NCBI RefSeq assembly: GCF_003351345.1
Contig: NZ_QQTO01000021.1
Location: 248,001-312,000 of the forward strand
Direction of reading: 5' to 3'
DNA length: 64,000 nucleotides
Source: Allobosea caraganae
GTDB taxonomy: Bacteria; Pseudomonadota; Alphaproteobacteria; Rhizobiales; Beijerinckiaceae
Positions 18,412-27,054 of this stretch are shown one piece after another. The position numbers and the translations under genes are program-made. Every line of letters starts with the position of its first letter. The first letter of the stretch is position 1. The notes beneath the pieces were generated by a model that made no database searches, was not told the origin of the DNA, and saw nothing but the letters and a program-made list of their open reading frames with translations.

Positions 18412-19108
18412 AGGCCAGTCCCTCCGCATCCGCGCCGAACACCTGCCGCACATGGCTCTTGGCCGAGCGGACGATGTGGCTCCTCATCCTTTGCTCCGCC
18501 AGCGCCGGGTCATGCGCTGCCAGAGCGGCGAAAATTCCCTGATGCTCGACGAAGCCCTGCCGGCGCTCGGAGTTGACCGCCAGCAGCGCGATGCGCTGGG
18601 CGTGGTCGTACATGCGCTGCCCGTCGAGCCGGCGCTCCAGATAGGCGCAGCCGGAGATGCGGTGGATCATGCCGTGATAGGCCTCGTTCAGGTTGACGAG
18701 GTCCTCAAGCGCGCTGTGATCGGTGGCGTGCTCCATCTCGTCGATCAACCGCGCCATCTCGACGATCTCGCTGTCGCTGATGTGGTTGGCGGCGATATGG
18801 GTCATGACGCTTTCGAGCGCGGCCCGGCCGAGCGCCATCTCCAGCGCCTGCCTGGCGGAGAACTCGACGAAGACGCCGCGGCGCGCCTCGGTGCGCACCA
18901 GCCCCTCGCTCTCCAGCTTGCGGATGGCGTCCTTGACCGGCGTCGTGCTGACGCCGAGCATCTCGGCGAGCTGGCGCTCGTTCAGCCGCTCGCCATTGCG
19001 GAAGCTGCCGGCGACGATCGCCCGGCGCAGGCGCTCATGCACGTGCTCGCGCAGGGAGCGCAGCAGGTGAGGGGCGACGGGTTCGATCGTGGTCGGGTCG
19101 AGCATCAT
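18401..19108 (-). CDS. GntR-family regulator, FCD (FadR C-terminal) subfamily
   Basis: A 235-residue regulator: winged HTH near residues 18-80 (LREHVHERLRRAIVAGSF, RLNERQLAEMLGVSTTPVKDAI), then an all-helical FCD ligand domain with histidines that usually bind a metal and an acid ligand. It is first in the minus-strand operon with the DapA-type and IlvD/Edd-type genes. It faces a divergent Bug binding-protein gene across about 210 bases that contain a perfect 14-bp palindrome, the likely operator. Induction by the sugar acid or a keto-deoxy intermediate is inferred. Confidence 0.9.
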   Translation of the reverse strand: MMLDPTTIEPVAPHLLRSLREHVHERLRRAIVAGSFRNGERLNERQLAEMLGVSTTPVKDAIRKLESEGLVRTEARRGVFVEFSARQALEMALGRAALESVMTHIAANHISDSEIVEMARLIDEMEHATDHSALEDLVNLNEAYHGMIHRISGCAYLERRLDGQRMYDHAQRIALLAVNSERRQGFVEHQGIFAALAAHDPALAEQRMRSHIVRSAKSHVRQVFGADAEGLAYDE

Positions 19109-19201
19109 GGTTCCAGCAGGTGAGTCGGCCCGGCTCGGAATCCCGATCCAGGCAACAACCCTGCATCGTCAGCAAATACCAAAACATCAAGCCGAAGCAA
19201 G

Positions 19202-19215
19202 TCTGAAATTTCAGA
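19202..19215. promoter_or_regulatory. Perfect 14-bp palindrome, candidate GntR operator
   Basis: TCTGAAATTTCAGA, a perfect palindrome in the AT-rich middle of the divergent intergenic region between the GntR-FCD gene and the Bug binding-protein gene. Size, symmetry and position suit a dimeric FCD-type repressor controlling both directions. Confidence 0.55.
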
Positions 19216-19317
19216 TTTCAAATGCGAAAGCCTGTGCTATGTCGTCACTCCAAGAGGCCCGCCAAGGGCCGTGCCGGCTGCGCAGCGCAGCGGCGAACCA
19301 ACCCAAGGGAGGACGAC

Positions 19318-20295
19318 TTGAGCCATTTGACCCGACGCGCCGTGCTTGCCGGCGGCGCCAGCCTTCTCGCCGCTCCCGCCGTGCTGGCCCAGACGGCCTA
19401 TCCCGCCGGCAAGGTCGTCACCATCGTGGTGCCCTTCGCCGCCGGCGGCACGACCGACCTGCTCGGCCGCATCCTGGCCGAGCGGCTGGCGGCCCGGATG
19501 GGCGGGCGCTTCATCGTGGAGAACCGCGTCGGCGCCGGCGGCAATACGGGGGCGGCGACGGTCGCCCGCTCCGACCCGGATGGCTACACGCTGACCATGG
19601 GCACGGTGTCGAGCCATGCGATCAACCCGGGCGTCTACATCAAGATGCCCTATGACCACATCAAGGACTTCGCGCCGATCTCGCAGGTCGCGAGCGTGCC
19701 GAACATCCTGATGGTCAATCTCGACCTGCCGGCCAAGACGGTGCCGGAGCTGATCGCCCTGCTCAAGGCCAATCCCGGCAAGTACTCGTTCGGCTCCTCG
19801 GGGGCGGGAACCTCGACGCATATGGCGGCCGAGCTGTTCAAGGTCTCGACCGGCACCGACATGGTGCACGTGCCCTACCGCTCAAGCGGGCAGGTGACCC
19901 AGGACCTGCTCTCGGGCCAGATCCAGCTGACCTTCGACAACATCACCATCGCCTGGCCGCATGTCGAGGCCGGCAAGATCCGGGCTCTCGCCACCGCGAC
20001 GCCGGAGCGGCTGCCCATCGCCAAGGACCTGCCGGCGCTGTCCGAGTACATTCCCGGCTATGCCGCTGCCTCCTGGCACGGCTTCTTCGCGCCGGCGAAA
20101 GTGCCGAAGGAGGTCGTCGCCCGGCTCTCGACCGAGACGCAGGCGATCATGCGCGAGCAGGCTGTGATCGACCAGCTCAAGAAGCTCGGCGTCGATCCCG
20201 TCGGCTCGACCAGCGAGGAGTTCACCACCTACATCGCCGCCGAGACCAAGCGCTGGGCCGAGGTGGCGCAGAAGGCGAATGTGAAGATTGAGTGA
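19318..20295 (+). CDS. Bug-family tripartite tricarboxylate transporter substrate-binding protein
   Basis: Periplasmic binding protein of the Bug/TctC family, about 325 residues. I chose the TTG start because AAGGGAGG lies five bases upstream and it places a Tat-like signal (LTRRAVLAGGASLLAAPAVLA) at the very N-terminus. Family motifs are seen: ITIVVPFAAGGTTDLLGR-type start (TIVVPFAAGGTTD), VENRVGAGGNTG, DPDGYTLTMG, FAPISQVA and GAGTSTHMAAELFK. These proteins bind carboxylates. No TctA/TctB membrane genes are adjacent, so it is an orphan receptor. Divergent from the GntR/DapA/IlvD operon, probably taking up its substrate. Confidence 0.9.
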   Translation: MSHLTRRAVLAGGASLLAAPAVLAQTAYPAGKVVTIVVPFAAGGTTDLLGRILAERLAARMGGRFIVENRVGAGGNTGAATVARSDPDGYTLTMGTVSSHAINPGVYIKMPYDHIKDFAPISQVASVPNILMVNLDLPAKTVPELIALLKANPGKYSFGSSGAGTSTHMAAELFKVSTGTDMVHVPYRSSGQVTQDLLSGQIQLTFDNITIAWPHVEAGKIRALATATPERLPIAKDLPALSEYIPGYAAASWHGFFAPAKVPKEVVARLSTETQAIMREQAVIDQLKKLGVDPVGSTSEEFTTYIAAETKRWAEVAQKANVKIE

Positions 20296-20319
20296 GAGCA
20301 GTTGCCGCAAGGCGTGCTC

Positions 20320-20406
20320 CCGTCATTGCGAGGAGCGTAGCGACGAAGCAATCCAGGGGGATTGCGCGAGACCCCCTGGATTGCTTCGCTACGCTCGCAA
20401 TGACGG
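20320..20406. repeat. Intergenic palindromic repeat, family 1 (copy b)
   Basis: Same family as the element at 15503-15593: CCGTCATTGCGAG left arm, CTCGCAATGACGG right arm, with inner CCAGGGGG and CCCCCTGG. It separates the Bug binding-protein gene from the RraA-family gene on the plus strand. Confidence 0.8.
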
Positions 20407-20443
20407 TATCTGTTTCCCGCCCCAACCGCCGAGACGTTGAACC

Positions 20444-21154
20444 ATGATCCTTACCCCTGAGAACCGCGAAAAGTTGAAGCGCGTCTCGACCGCCACGCTG
20501 ACCACCGCCCTGTTCAAGCGCGGCTTCCGCAACGCCTTCATCCAGGATGTCAGGCCGGTGGGCGCCAATGCGCCGCGCATGGTCGGGGAGGCCTATACGT
20601 TGCGCTACATCCCGGCCCGCGAGGATCTCGATCATCTCGGCGTGTTCGCCGATGTCGAGCACCCGCAGCGCAAGGGGGTCGAGGCCTGCCCGCCCGGCCA
20701 TGTCATGGTGATCGACAGCCGCAAGGACCCGCGCGCGGCCTCGGCCGGCGCGATCCTGGTGACGCGCCTGATGCAACGCGGCGTCGCCGGCATCGTGACC
20801 GACGGCGGTTTTCGCGATTCGCCCGATATCGGGGCGCTGCCGTTCCCGTCCTATCACACCCGCCCGAGCGCCCCGACCAACCTGATCAGGCATCACGCGG
20901 CCGATCTCAACGTGCCGATCGCCTGCGGCGACGTCGCGGTCTATCCCGGCGACATCGTCGTCGGCGATGGCGAGGGCGTCTGCGTCCTCCCGGCCCATGT
21001 CGCCAACGAGGTGGCCGAGGAAGCCTACGAGCAGACGGCCTATGAGGATTATGTCGAGGAGCGCGTGCGCGCCGGCGACTCGATCTTCGGGCTCTACCCC
21101 GCCAACGAGGCGACCAAGGCAGCCTTCGCCGCCTGGCGGCCGAGCTGGAAGTGA
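20444..21154 (+). CDS. RraA-family protein (HMG/CHA aldolase-like)
   Basis: A 236-residue RraA-fold protein. The conserved core is RGVAGIVTDGGFRDSPDI, with the Arg and Asp that bind pyruvate-enolate and metal in the aldolase members, followed by CGDVAVYPGDIVVGDGEGVCVLP. Some family members inhibit RNase E, but those next to sugar acid genes act as class II pyruvate aldolases or oxaloacetate decarboxylases, which suits this place better. The gene follows the Bug binding protein on the same strand after a palindromic repeat and probably belongs to the same regulon. The substrate is not known. Confidence 0.85.
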   Translation: MILTPENREKLKRVSTATLTTALFKRGFRNAFIQDVRPVGANAPRMVGEAYTLRYIPAREDLDHLGVFADVEHPQRKGVEACPPGHVMVIDSRKDPRAASAGAILVTRLMQRGVAGIVTDGGFRDSPDIGALPFPSYHTRPSAPTNLIRHHAADLNVPIACGDVAVYPGDIVVGDGEGVCVLPAHVANEVAEEAYEQTAYEDYVEERVRAGDSIFGLYPANEATKAAFAAWRPSWK

Positions 21155-21182
21155 GGTCGTAGGCCAGCGAGACTGACTCCAG

Positions 21183-21365
21183 CCCTCATCCTGAGTGTCT
21201 GACTGGACATTCGAGCCCTCACCCTGAGGAGCCGCTTTAGCGGCGTCTCGAAGAGTGAACCAGTGGGCTTCCGAACCTCCTGGAGCATCCTTCGAGACGC
21301 GCTTCGCGCTCCTCAGGATGAGGGCTCAGGGAGCTATGAGTCAGACTCTCAGGATGAGGGCTGAG
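21183..21365. repeat. Intergenic palindromic repeats, family 3
   Basis: Several interleaved inverted arms: CCCTCATCCTGAG and CTCAGGATGAGGG at the ends, and inner arms around CTTTAGCGGCGTCTCGAAG and CTTCGAGACGCGCTTCGCG. This pattern is common between genes in Hyphomicrobiales. It lies between the convergent RraA and enolase-superfamily genes and could end transcription from both sides. Confidence 0.75.
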
Positions 21366-21378
21366 GGTCTGACAGGCT

Positions 21379-22530
21379 CTACGCCGCCGGGGCGAAGACC
21401 GGGATCGTCAGATCGACGCAGAGCAGCGGCGCGAGGCAGGCCTCATCGAGCGCGATGCCGAGCCCGCTTCCGCCTGGGACGGCCGAACTGCCACCGTCGA
21501 CGCCCGGCAAGGCGGGCGAGGCGAGCTCCCAGAACAGCGGCGTCTCGTCGAGCTGCATCTCCAGCATGGTGAAGCCGGGCAGCGCCGCGCAGGCCTGCAG
21601 GCTGGCGGCGTGGCAGACCGGGCCGGTCGGGTTATGCGGCGAGACCTCGACGCCCTGCCTCTGCAGTTCTTCGGCGGTGCGCAGCATCTCCGCGACGCCG
21701 CCGACATATTTCATGTCCGGCATCATCACGTCATAGGCGCCGGCCCGGGCGAAGGCGAGGAAGGCCTCGGCGCCGACGAACTCCTCCAGCCCGGCGAGGC
21801 GTGTGCCGCGCGCGTTCAGGCGCGAGCGCAGGGCGCGCAGGACCGGCATGGTCTCGGTATTCTCGATGATCGGGCATTCCAGCCAATGCAGGTCGAAGGG
21901 CGCGACGGCCTCGATCAGTTCGCTCGCCATCGCATCGTCGAAGCGCCAGTGGCAATCGACCATCAGGCGCCGCCCCGGGCCGATCGCGGCGCGCGTCGCG
22001 GCGATGCGGGCGAGGCCGGCCTGCATCGCGGCCGCTCCTTCGCCAGCGGCGCAGCGCTCGCGCGTGACCTCGTCGAAGGGCGCGATCTTGAAGGCCGCGA
22101 AGCCGCGCGCCACGGCATGGGCGGCGCTGGCGGCAAAACCCTCCGGCGAGCGGTCGGCGGTGCGGCGGTTGATATTGGCGTAGAGCGGGATCGTGGCGGC
22201 GGGATCGCCGCCGAGCATTGCCGCCAGGCTCGTGCCGGCGCGCCGGGCGGCGGCGTCATGGCAGGCGACGTCGAAGGCGGTGCGCAAGGCGGCGATGGGC
22301 TGTGCCAGGCCGGCGAGCGGCTCGTCGCCAAAGCCCCGTTCTATCCAGCGCGGCAGGTTCTGCGTGGCGGCGTCGATCAGCCCGCGCTCGCGGCCGTTCA
22401 GGCTGGCCTCGCCGATGCCCTCGACGCCGGAGGCGAAGCCGACGCGCAGGAAGGCCCAGATCGTCTTGGGGCTGATGCGGGCGAGCTGCAGCCGGACGCG
22501 GCGGATCGGGTCAGCGCGGGTGATCGTCAT
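21379..22530 (-). CDS. Enolase-superfamily (mandelate racemase/muconate lactonizing type) enzyme
   Basis: A 383-residue MR/MLE protein, a TIM barrel that uses a divalent metal to form an enolate from a carboxylate. Visible residues are the base lysine in AAFKIAPFD, metal ligands in VDCHWRFD, LECPIIEN and GLEEF, and an Asp-His dyad in MPDMKYVGG and SPHNPTGPVCH like that of acid-sugar dehydratases (galactonate/mandelate branch). So it probably dehydrates a sugar acid. Its ATG overlaps the stop of the GntR-FCD gene upstream by four bases (ATGA). The substrate is probably the ligand of the divergent Bug binding protein. Confidence 0.85.
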   Translation of the reverse strand: MTITRADPIRRVRLQLARISPKTIWAFLRVGFASGVEGIGEASLNGRERGLIDAATQNLPRWIERGFGDEPLAGLAQPIAALRTAFDVACHDAAARRAGTSLAAMLGGDPAATIPLYANINRRTADRSPEGFAASAAHAVARGFAAFKIAPFDEVTRERCAAGEGAAAMQAGLARIAATRAAIGPGRRLMVDCHWRFDDAMASELIEAVAPFDLHWLECPIIENTETMPVLRALRSRLNARGTRLAGLEEFVGAEAFLAFARAGAYDVMMPDMKYVGGVAEMLRTAEELQRQGVEVSPHNPTGPVCHAASLQACAALPGFTMLEMQLDETPLFWELASPALPGVDGGSSAVPGGSGLGIALDEACLAPLLCVDLTIPVFAPAA

Positions 22531-23183
22531 GGAACGGCTTCCGGGGCGAGGGCCATTTGCGCCAGCAGGTCCTGCCGCGTCTTGGTGACATGGGCTGCGG
22601 TCAGCACGCCGCTCGCCTCGGCGTCGCGGTCGCGCAGGGCGCGGATGATGTGGTCATGGTCGCTGGCGACGCCGCCCAGCCGCTCCGGCCGGTAGCCGAA
22701 GCGCGACCAGAGCGCGGCCAGCAGCAGCCAGTGCCGGTCGAGCACGGAGAGCGCCTCGTGATTGCCGGGGATCTCGTAGATGCGGCGGTGAAAGCGCTGG
22801 TTGGTCTGGACCGCTTCGCGGAAGTGGCCCTGCTCGGCCAGCCCGAGACGCTCTTGTTCGAGAGCCTCGATCTCGGCGAGGTCGCGCTCGGTGACCGCGG
22901 TCGCTGCTTCGCGCGCCAGCGTCACCTCCAGGGCGATGCGCATGCTGAAGAGATGGCCGACATGGCGTCGGTCGATGCTGACGACGCGGGCGCCCTTGTT
23001 GGCCTCCGCGACGACGAGCCCCTCGCCCGCCAGACTCCGCAGCGCCTCGCGGATCGGCATGTGGCTGGCGCCGTAGCGGCCGGCGAGTTCGTCGATGCGC
23101 AGCCTCGAGCCGAAGGCGAGCACGCCGGAGACGATCTCGTCCCGAATCTGGTCCTTGATGGCGTCAGCGCGGATTTGGCCCAT
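22527..23183 (-). CDS. GntR-family regulator, FCD subfamily
   Basis: A 218-residue regulator with a winged HTH (IKDQIRDEIVSGVLAFGSRL, GASHMPIREALRSLAGEGLV) and an FCD ligand domain carrying NQRFHRRIYE and a C-terminal DHDHIIRALRDRD metal-site motif. It is first in an operon with the enolase-superfamily enzyme (ATGA overlap) and divergent from a Bug binding protein. The perfect palindrome TTTGATCAAA lies immediately before its start codon, which points to autorepression. It is a paralogue in kind, not a copy, of the GntR-FCD protein at 18.4-19.1 kb. Confidence 0.9.
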   Translation of the reverse strand: MGQIRADAIKDQIRDEIVSGVLAFGSRLRIDELAGRYGASHMPIREALRSLAGEGLVVAEANKGARVVSIDRRHVGHLFSMRIALEVTLAREAATAVTERDLAEIEALEQERLGLAEQGHFREAVQTNQRFHRRIYEIPGNHEALSVLDRHWLLLAALWSRFGYRPERLGGVASDHDHIIRALRDRDAEASGVLTAAHVTKTRQDLLAQMALAPEAVP

Positions 23184-23187
23184 TTGA

Positions 23188-23197
23188 TTTGATCAAA
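23188..23197. promoter_or_regulatory. Palindrome TTTGATCAAA, candidate GntR operator
   Basis: A perfect 10-bp palindrome a few bases upstream of the GntR-FCD start codon. A related half-matching site (ATTTGATCATAT) occurs at about 23238-23249, before the divergent Bug gene. Two similar sites across a divergent promoter fit a dimeric regulator. Confidence 0.5.
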
Positions 23198-23261
23198 AAT
23201 CTGGTATGTTTGCCCGTGTCAATGAAAAATATTCTCGTATTTGATCATATTGGAGAAGAAC

Positions 23262-24248
23262 GTGCTTGTATGGGACTGGGGACGCCGTGTGCTCGGCGCG
23301 GCGGCGGCGGTTTTCGCGCTGGCCGGGGCTGCGCGGGCTGAAGGATGGCCGGAGCGGCCGGTCACGATCATCGTGCCGAGCCCGGCGGGCGACGGCTCCG
23401 ACATCGCGGCGCGGCTGATCGGCGAGAAACTGCGGATCGCGCTCGGGCAGGGCTTCGTCGTCGAGAACCGGCCGGGCGCCGGCGGCGTCATCGGCTCCCT
23501 GGCGACGGCGAGGTCGGCGCCGGACGGCTACACCTTCATCATGGCCAATGCCGGCTCGCACGGCATCAATCCGGCGACCTATGTCAACATTCCCTATGAC
23601 GCCCAGGCGGATTTCACGCCGATCTCGCTGATCTACCGCGCGCCCAACATCTTCATCGCGAGCCCGAAGCTGCCGGTCTCCAGCATGAAGGAGCTGGTGG
23701 CCTATGCGAAGGCGAACCCTGGCAAGCTCAGCTTCGCCTCGGGCGGCGCCGGCTCGTCGGCACACATGAGCACCGAATACCTCAAGGTGCTGACCGGCAT
23801 CGAGGCGACGCATGTGCCCTATCGTGGCGCCAGCCCGGCGCTGAACGACATCGTCTCAGGCCAGGTCGAGTTCATGGCGGTGAACCTGCCGCCGGCGATC
23901 GGGCTAGTGAAGGGCGGGCAAGTCAAGCCGCTCGCCGTCACCACGCTGAAGCGGGCTCCGGCCTTGCCGGACCTGCCGACCGTCGATGAATCCGGCGTCA
24001 AGGGCTTCGAGACCGTGGCCTGGTTCGGCCTGCTCGGGCCGAAGGGCCTGCCGCAGCCGATCGTCGACAAGCTCCATGCCGAGATCGCGAAGGCCTGCGC
24101 CGACAAGGAGGTGCAGGAGAAGCTCGCGGTGCTCGGCGGTGAGACGGTCTGCAACAGCCCGGCGGAGTTCCGCAGCTTCCTGGCCGCCGATATCGCGCGC
24201 TGGAAGGACGTGGCTGCGAAGGCCTCGATCAAGATCGAAGCTCAGTAG
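23262..24248 (+). CDS. Bug-family tripartite tricarboxylate transporter substrate-binding protein
   Basis: Periplasmic Bug/TctC binding protein of about 328 residues. I chose GTG as start because GGAGAA lies four bases upstream; a TTG 21 bases earlier is possible. The signal peptide is MLVWDWGRRVLGAAAAVFAL to ARA (cleavage near residue 26). Family motifs are VTIIVPSPAGDGSDIAAR, VENRPGAGGVIG, APDGYTFIMAN and GGAGSSAHMSTEYLK. No membrane subunits are adjacent. Divergent from the GntR-FCD/enolase-superfamily operon, so it probably captures the acid that operon degrades. Confidence 0.9.
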   Translation: MLVWDWGRRVLGAAAAVFALAGAARAEGWPERPVTIIVPSPAGDGSDIAARLIGEKLRIALGQGFVVENRPGAGGVIGSLATARSAPDGYTFIMANAGSHGINPATYVNIPYDAQADFTPISLIYRAPNIFIASPKLPVSSMKELVAYAKANPGKLSFASGGAGSSAHMSTEYLKVLTGIEATHVPYRGASPALNDIVSGQVEFMAVNLPPAIGLVKGGQVKPLAVTTLKRAPALPDLPTVDESGVKGFETVAWFGLLGPKGLPQPIVDKLHAEIAKACADKEVQEKLAVLGGETVCNSPAEFRSFLAADIARWKDVAAKASIKIEAQ

Positions 24249-24366
24249 CAGCGTTTCCCCCGGCCGAGACGGCGCCGCGGCGCGTGTTGACGGGGGCGGG
24301 CTTCTCTGGAAGAAGCGACGCTCCCGGAAAGGCGGACCTTTGTCGCCATCAGCTCAGGGTGGCCTC

Positions 24367-25707
24367 GTGACATCGGAAGCCGCGCGAAACTTCATCGATC
24401 GCGTCCGCGACCGCTCCGTCGTCATCGGCATCATCGGCCTGGGCTATGTCGGCATTCCGCTGGCGCTCGCGGCGCTGCGCCAGGGCATCAGGGTCATCGG
24501 CTTCGATGTCAATCAGGCGCGCATCGACGAGCTCAATGCCGGTCGCGGCGCATTCAAGCACATCCCGGCGGAGGAGATCGCCGCGGGCGTGCAATCGGGC
24601 CAGTTCGTCGCGACCGGCGATTTCAGCCGGCTCGGCGAGCCCGACGCGCTGCTGATCGCGGTGCCGACGCCGCTGACCAAGCAGCGCGAGCCCAACCTCT
24701 CCTATGTGGTCAAGACCAGCGAGGCGATCGCAAGCTGCCTGCGCAAGGGCCAGCTCGTCGTGCTGGAATCGACGACCTATCCCGGCACGACCAACGAGGT
24801 GATGCGGCCGATCCTCGAGCAAGCGAGCGGCCTGACCAGTGGCCAGGACTTCTTCCTGGCCTTCTCGCCGGAGCGCGAGGACCCTGGAAACGAGCATTTC
24901 GGCACCTCGACGATCCCGAAGGTCGTCGGCGGCGACGGGGCGGACGCGCTCGCCATGGCCGATGCGCTCTATGCGGCCATCGTGGTCAAGACCGTGCCGG
25001 TCTCATCGACCGCGACGGCGGAGGCGGTGAAGCTGACCGAGAACATCTTCCGCGCCGTCAACATCGCCCTCGTGAATGAGCTCAAGACCGTCTACGCCGC
25101 GATGGGCATCGACGTCTGGGAGGTGATCGACGCCGCCAAGACGAAGCCCTTCGGCTTCATGCCGTTCTATCCCGGGCCTGGCCTCGGGGGGCACTGCATC
25201 CCGATCGACCCGTTCTACCTGACCTGGAAGGCGCGGGAATACGACATCACCACGCGCTTCATCGAGCTCGCAGGGCAGATCAATTCCGGCATGCCCTATC
25301 TCGTGGTGAACCGGCTGGCTGAGCTGCTCGACACCCAGCTGCGCAAGAGCATGAGCGCCTCGCGCATCCTCGTCATCGGGCTCGCCTACAAGAAGAACAT
25401 CGAGGACATGCGCGAGAGCCCCTCGCTCAAGCTGATCGAACTGATCGAGCAGCGCGGGGCGCAGGCGGCCTATCACGACCCGCATATCCCGGTGGTGACG
25501 CCGACCCGGAGCTACCCCTGGCTCACCGGCCGCGCGAGCGTGCCGCTGACGAGAGAGCAGCTGGCCGAGTTCGACGCCGTGCTGATCGCCACCGATCATG
25601 ACGGCGTCGACTACGCCCTGCTGGCGGAGGCCTCGAAACTGGTCGTCGATACGCGCAACGCGTGTGCCCGTCACGGCTTGCACGGCGCGAATATCTTCAA
25701 GGCATGA
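24367..25707 (+). CDS. UDP-N-acetyl-hexosamine 6-dehydrogenase (WbpA/nucleotide sugar dehydrogenase)
   Basis: NAD-dependent oxidation of a UDP-hexose or UDP-HexNAc to the uronic acid, a precursor for surface polysaccharide. The NAD site is GIIGLGYVGIPLA, the thioester cysteine is in GPGLGGHCIPIDP, and the central ATAEAVKLTENIFRAVNIAL helix is typical. The KTKPFGFMPFYPGPGLGGHCIPIDP context is that of the UDP-GlcNAc dehydrogenase (WbpA/VipA) branch more than the UDP-glucose branch. The N-terminus is set at GTG; the reading frame stays open far upstream but overlaps the Bug gene and has no family match there. About 446 residues. First gene of the polysaccharide locus. Confidence 0.88.
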   Translation: MTSEAARNFIDRVRDRSVVIGIIGLGYVGIPLALAALRQGIRVIGFDVNQARIDELNAGRGAFKHIPAEEIAAGVQSGQFVATGDFSRLGEPDALLIAVPTPLTKQREPNLSYVVKTSEAIASCLRKGQLVVLESTTYPGTTNEVMRPILEQASGLTSGQDFFLAFSPEREDPGNEHFGTSTIPKVVGGDGADALAMADALYAAIVVKTVPVSSTATAEAVKLTENIFRAVNIALVNELKTVYAAMGIDVWEVIDAAKTKPFGFMPFYPGPGLGGHCIPIDPFYLTWKAREYDITTRFIELAGQINSGMPYLVVNRLAELLDTQLRKSMSASRILVIGLAYKKNIEDMRESPSLKLIELIEQRGAQAAYHDPHIPVVTPTRSYPWLTGRASVPLTREQLAEFDAVLIATDHDGVDYALLAEASKLVVDTRNACARHGLHGANIFKA

Positions 25708-26133
25708 TATAAGGATGCCTGAAGGCGCCGGCACGGCACGGGAATCCATGCCGCCGGGGCGGCGATCGCACCAAAGCGGGCCGGCAGATTTCGCGTTGTG
25801 ACGTATCGTCAACTTGCGAATCCGGGGATAGGTTCAGGGGGTATTGGCCTATCCGACAGGGGAGGTGCGAGACGCTGGCGAGTTTACCTGATCAAGGCTA
25901 CTCATCTCAGGATCGTGGGAGTTAAACTTGATGGTCCACCGCGATCTCATGCGCCATCGCTTTGTTACTTGTAGGGGCGTTCAGGCCAAGCTATTCAAAA
26001 TCCAAATGATCCGTTGGCATGATCATGCTCCAGCGAGCCGGCGGTGCGGGGGTACGAGCTTTTCCATGCCGTACCTGCGGAGCTCGGCAGGATATTGCTC
26101 CTGCACAGGTACTGGAACAGGCCGGCTATCTCG
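25708..26133. other. Intergenic stretch, no gene recognised
   Basis: About 430 bases between the nucleotide sugar dehydrogenase and the glycosyltransferase. Base composition falls from GC-rich to mixed here. No conserved frame, tRNA or strong hairpin was seen. It presumably carries the promoter for the downstream glycosyltransferase. Confidence 0.5.
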
Positions 26134-27054
26134 ATGCTAAGTGAGCAGTCATCCGGTTTGACTACCAGGCCTCCGCCAGTCGCTGTCGTTCTCTATAAGC
26201 CCGATGCCGCGCTGCTCGATCGTCTGCTCGTGCCCCTGACCGGCGATGGGCACAGGCTGATGATCTTCGTCAACGGGCCGATCGACGAGGCTTCCGAAAG
26301 GCTGATCGCAACGTTCGAGAATGCGCTGATCATCCGCTCCGCCGAGAACCAGGGGCTGGGTTTCGGGCTCAACCGCCTCGTCGAGGCGGCTAGGGACGAG
26401 GGCGCCAGCCAGATTCTGTTGATGGACCAGGATAGCACGCCCCAACCCGGCCTTGCCGCCAGGCTCGCCGGTGTTCTGGCCAGCCGCCAGGCGCAAGGGC
26501 GCAGGCTGGCCGTGGTCGGCCCGCGGCTCGTTCCTCCGCATGGCGAGAACTACCGGCGCCTGCGCTACGCATGGCGGGACAAGGCCGAAGGCACCGTCTA
26601 TTTTACGCCGACCTCCGGCTCGTTGGTCCCGATTGCCGCCTGGAACGAGATCGGACCTTTTCGAGCGGAGTATTTCATCGACGGGATCGACGTCGAATGG
26701 GGATTGCGGGCCTTCGGCAAAGGCTACGATTCGCTTGTGGCTTCGGAGATCACGCTCGACCATCGCTGGGGCGAGCCGACTGCGGCATGCGAAGCCCGCA
26801 CGCCGCAGATTTTGCGGTATCCCCGGCTGAGGTGCTTTTTCTATATCCGCAACAGCGCGGCGATGCTGAGGCTTCCATACGTTGCGCCGGTGTGGAAGCT
26901 CAAAGTGAGCGGGCGCCTTGCGATGCAGATTGGCCTGCTGTTGTTCTCGCGCCGGTTCGGCTGGGAAACCCGGCAGCTTGTGTGGCGCGCTCTGCGCGAT
27001 GGTTGGCACAATCGATTAGGGGCGGCGCCGGCCGAAATTGCGGCGAGCAGCTAG
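26134..27054 (+). CDS. Glycosyltransferase family 2 (rhamnosyltransferase-like)
   Basis: Cytosolic or membrane-face GT2 enzyme of about 306 residues that adds a sugar from a nucleotide donor during polysaccharide assembly. N-terminal VAVVLYKPD strand, NQGLGFGLNRLVEAA, a DxD-type LLMDQDSTP near residue 100, and TSGSLVPIAAWNEIGPFRAEYFIDGIDVEW, the acceptor/donor loop of rhamnosyltransferases. The start is placed at MLSEQSS; a longer frame upstream has no family match. Close to rmlBDAC, so dTDP-rhamnose is the likely donor. Confidence 0.83.
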   Translation: MLSEQSSGLTTRPPPVAVVLYKPDAALLDRLLVPLTGDGHRLMIFVNGPIDEASERLIATFENALIIRSAENQGLGFGLNRLVEAARDEGASQILLMDQDSTPQPGLAARLAGVLASRQAQGRRLAVVGPRLVPPHGENYRRLRYAWRDKAEGTVYFTPTSGSLVPIAAWNEIGPFRAEYFIDGIDVEWGLRAFGKGYDSLVASEITLDHRWGEPTAACEARTPQILRYPRLRCFFYIRNSAAMLRLPYVAPVWKLKVSGRLAMQIGLLLFSRRFGWETRQLVWRALRDGWHNRLGAAPAEIAASS

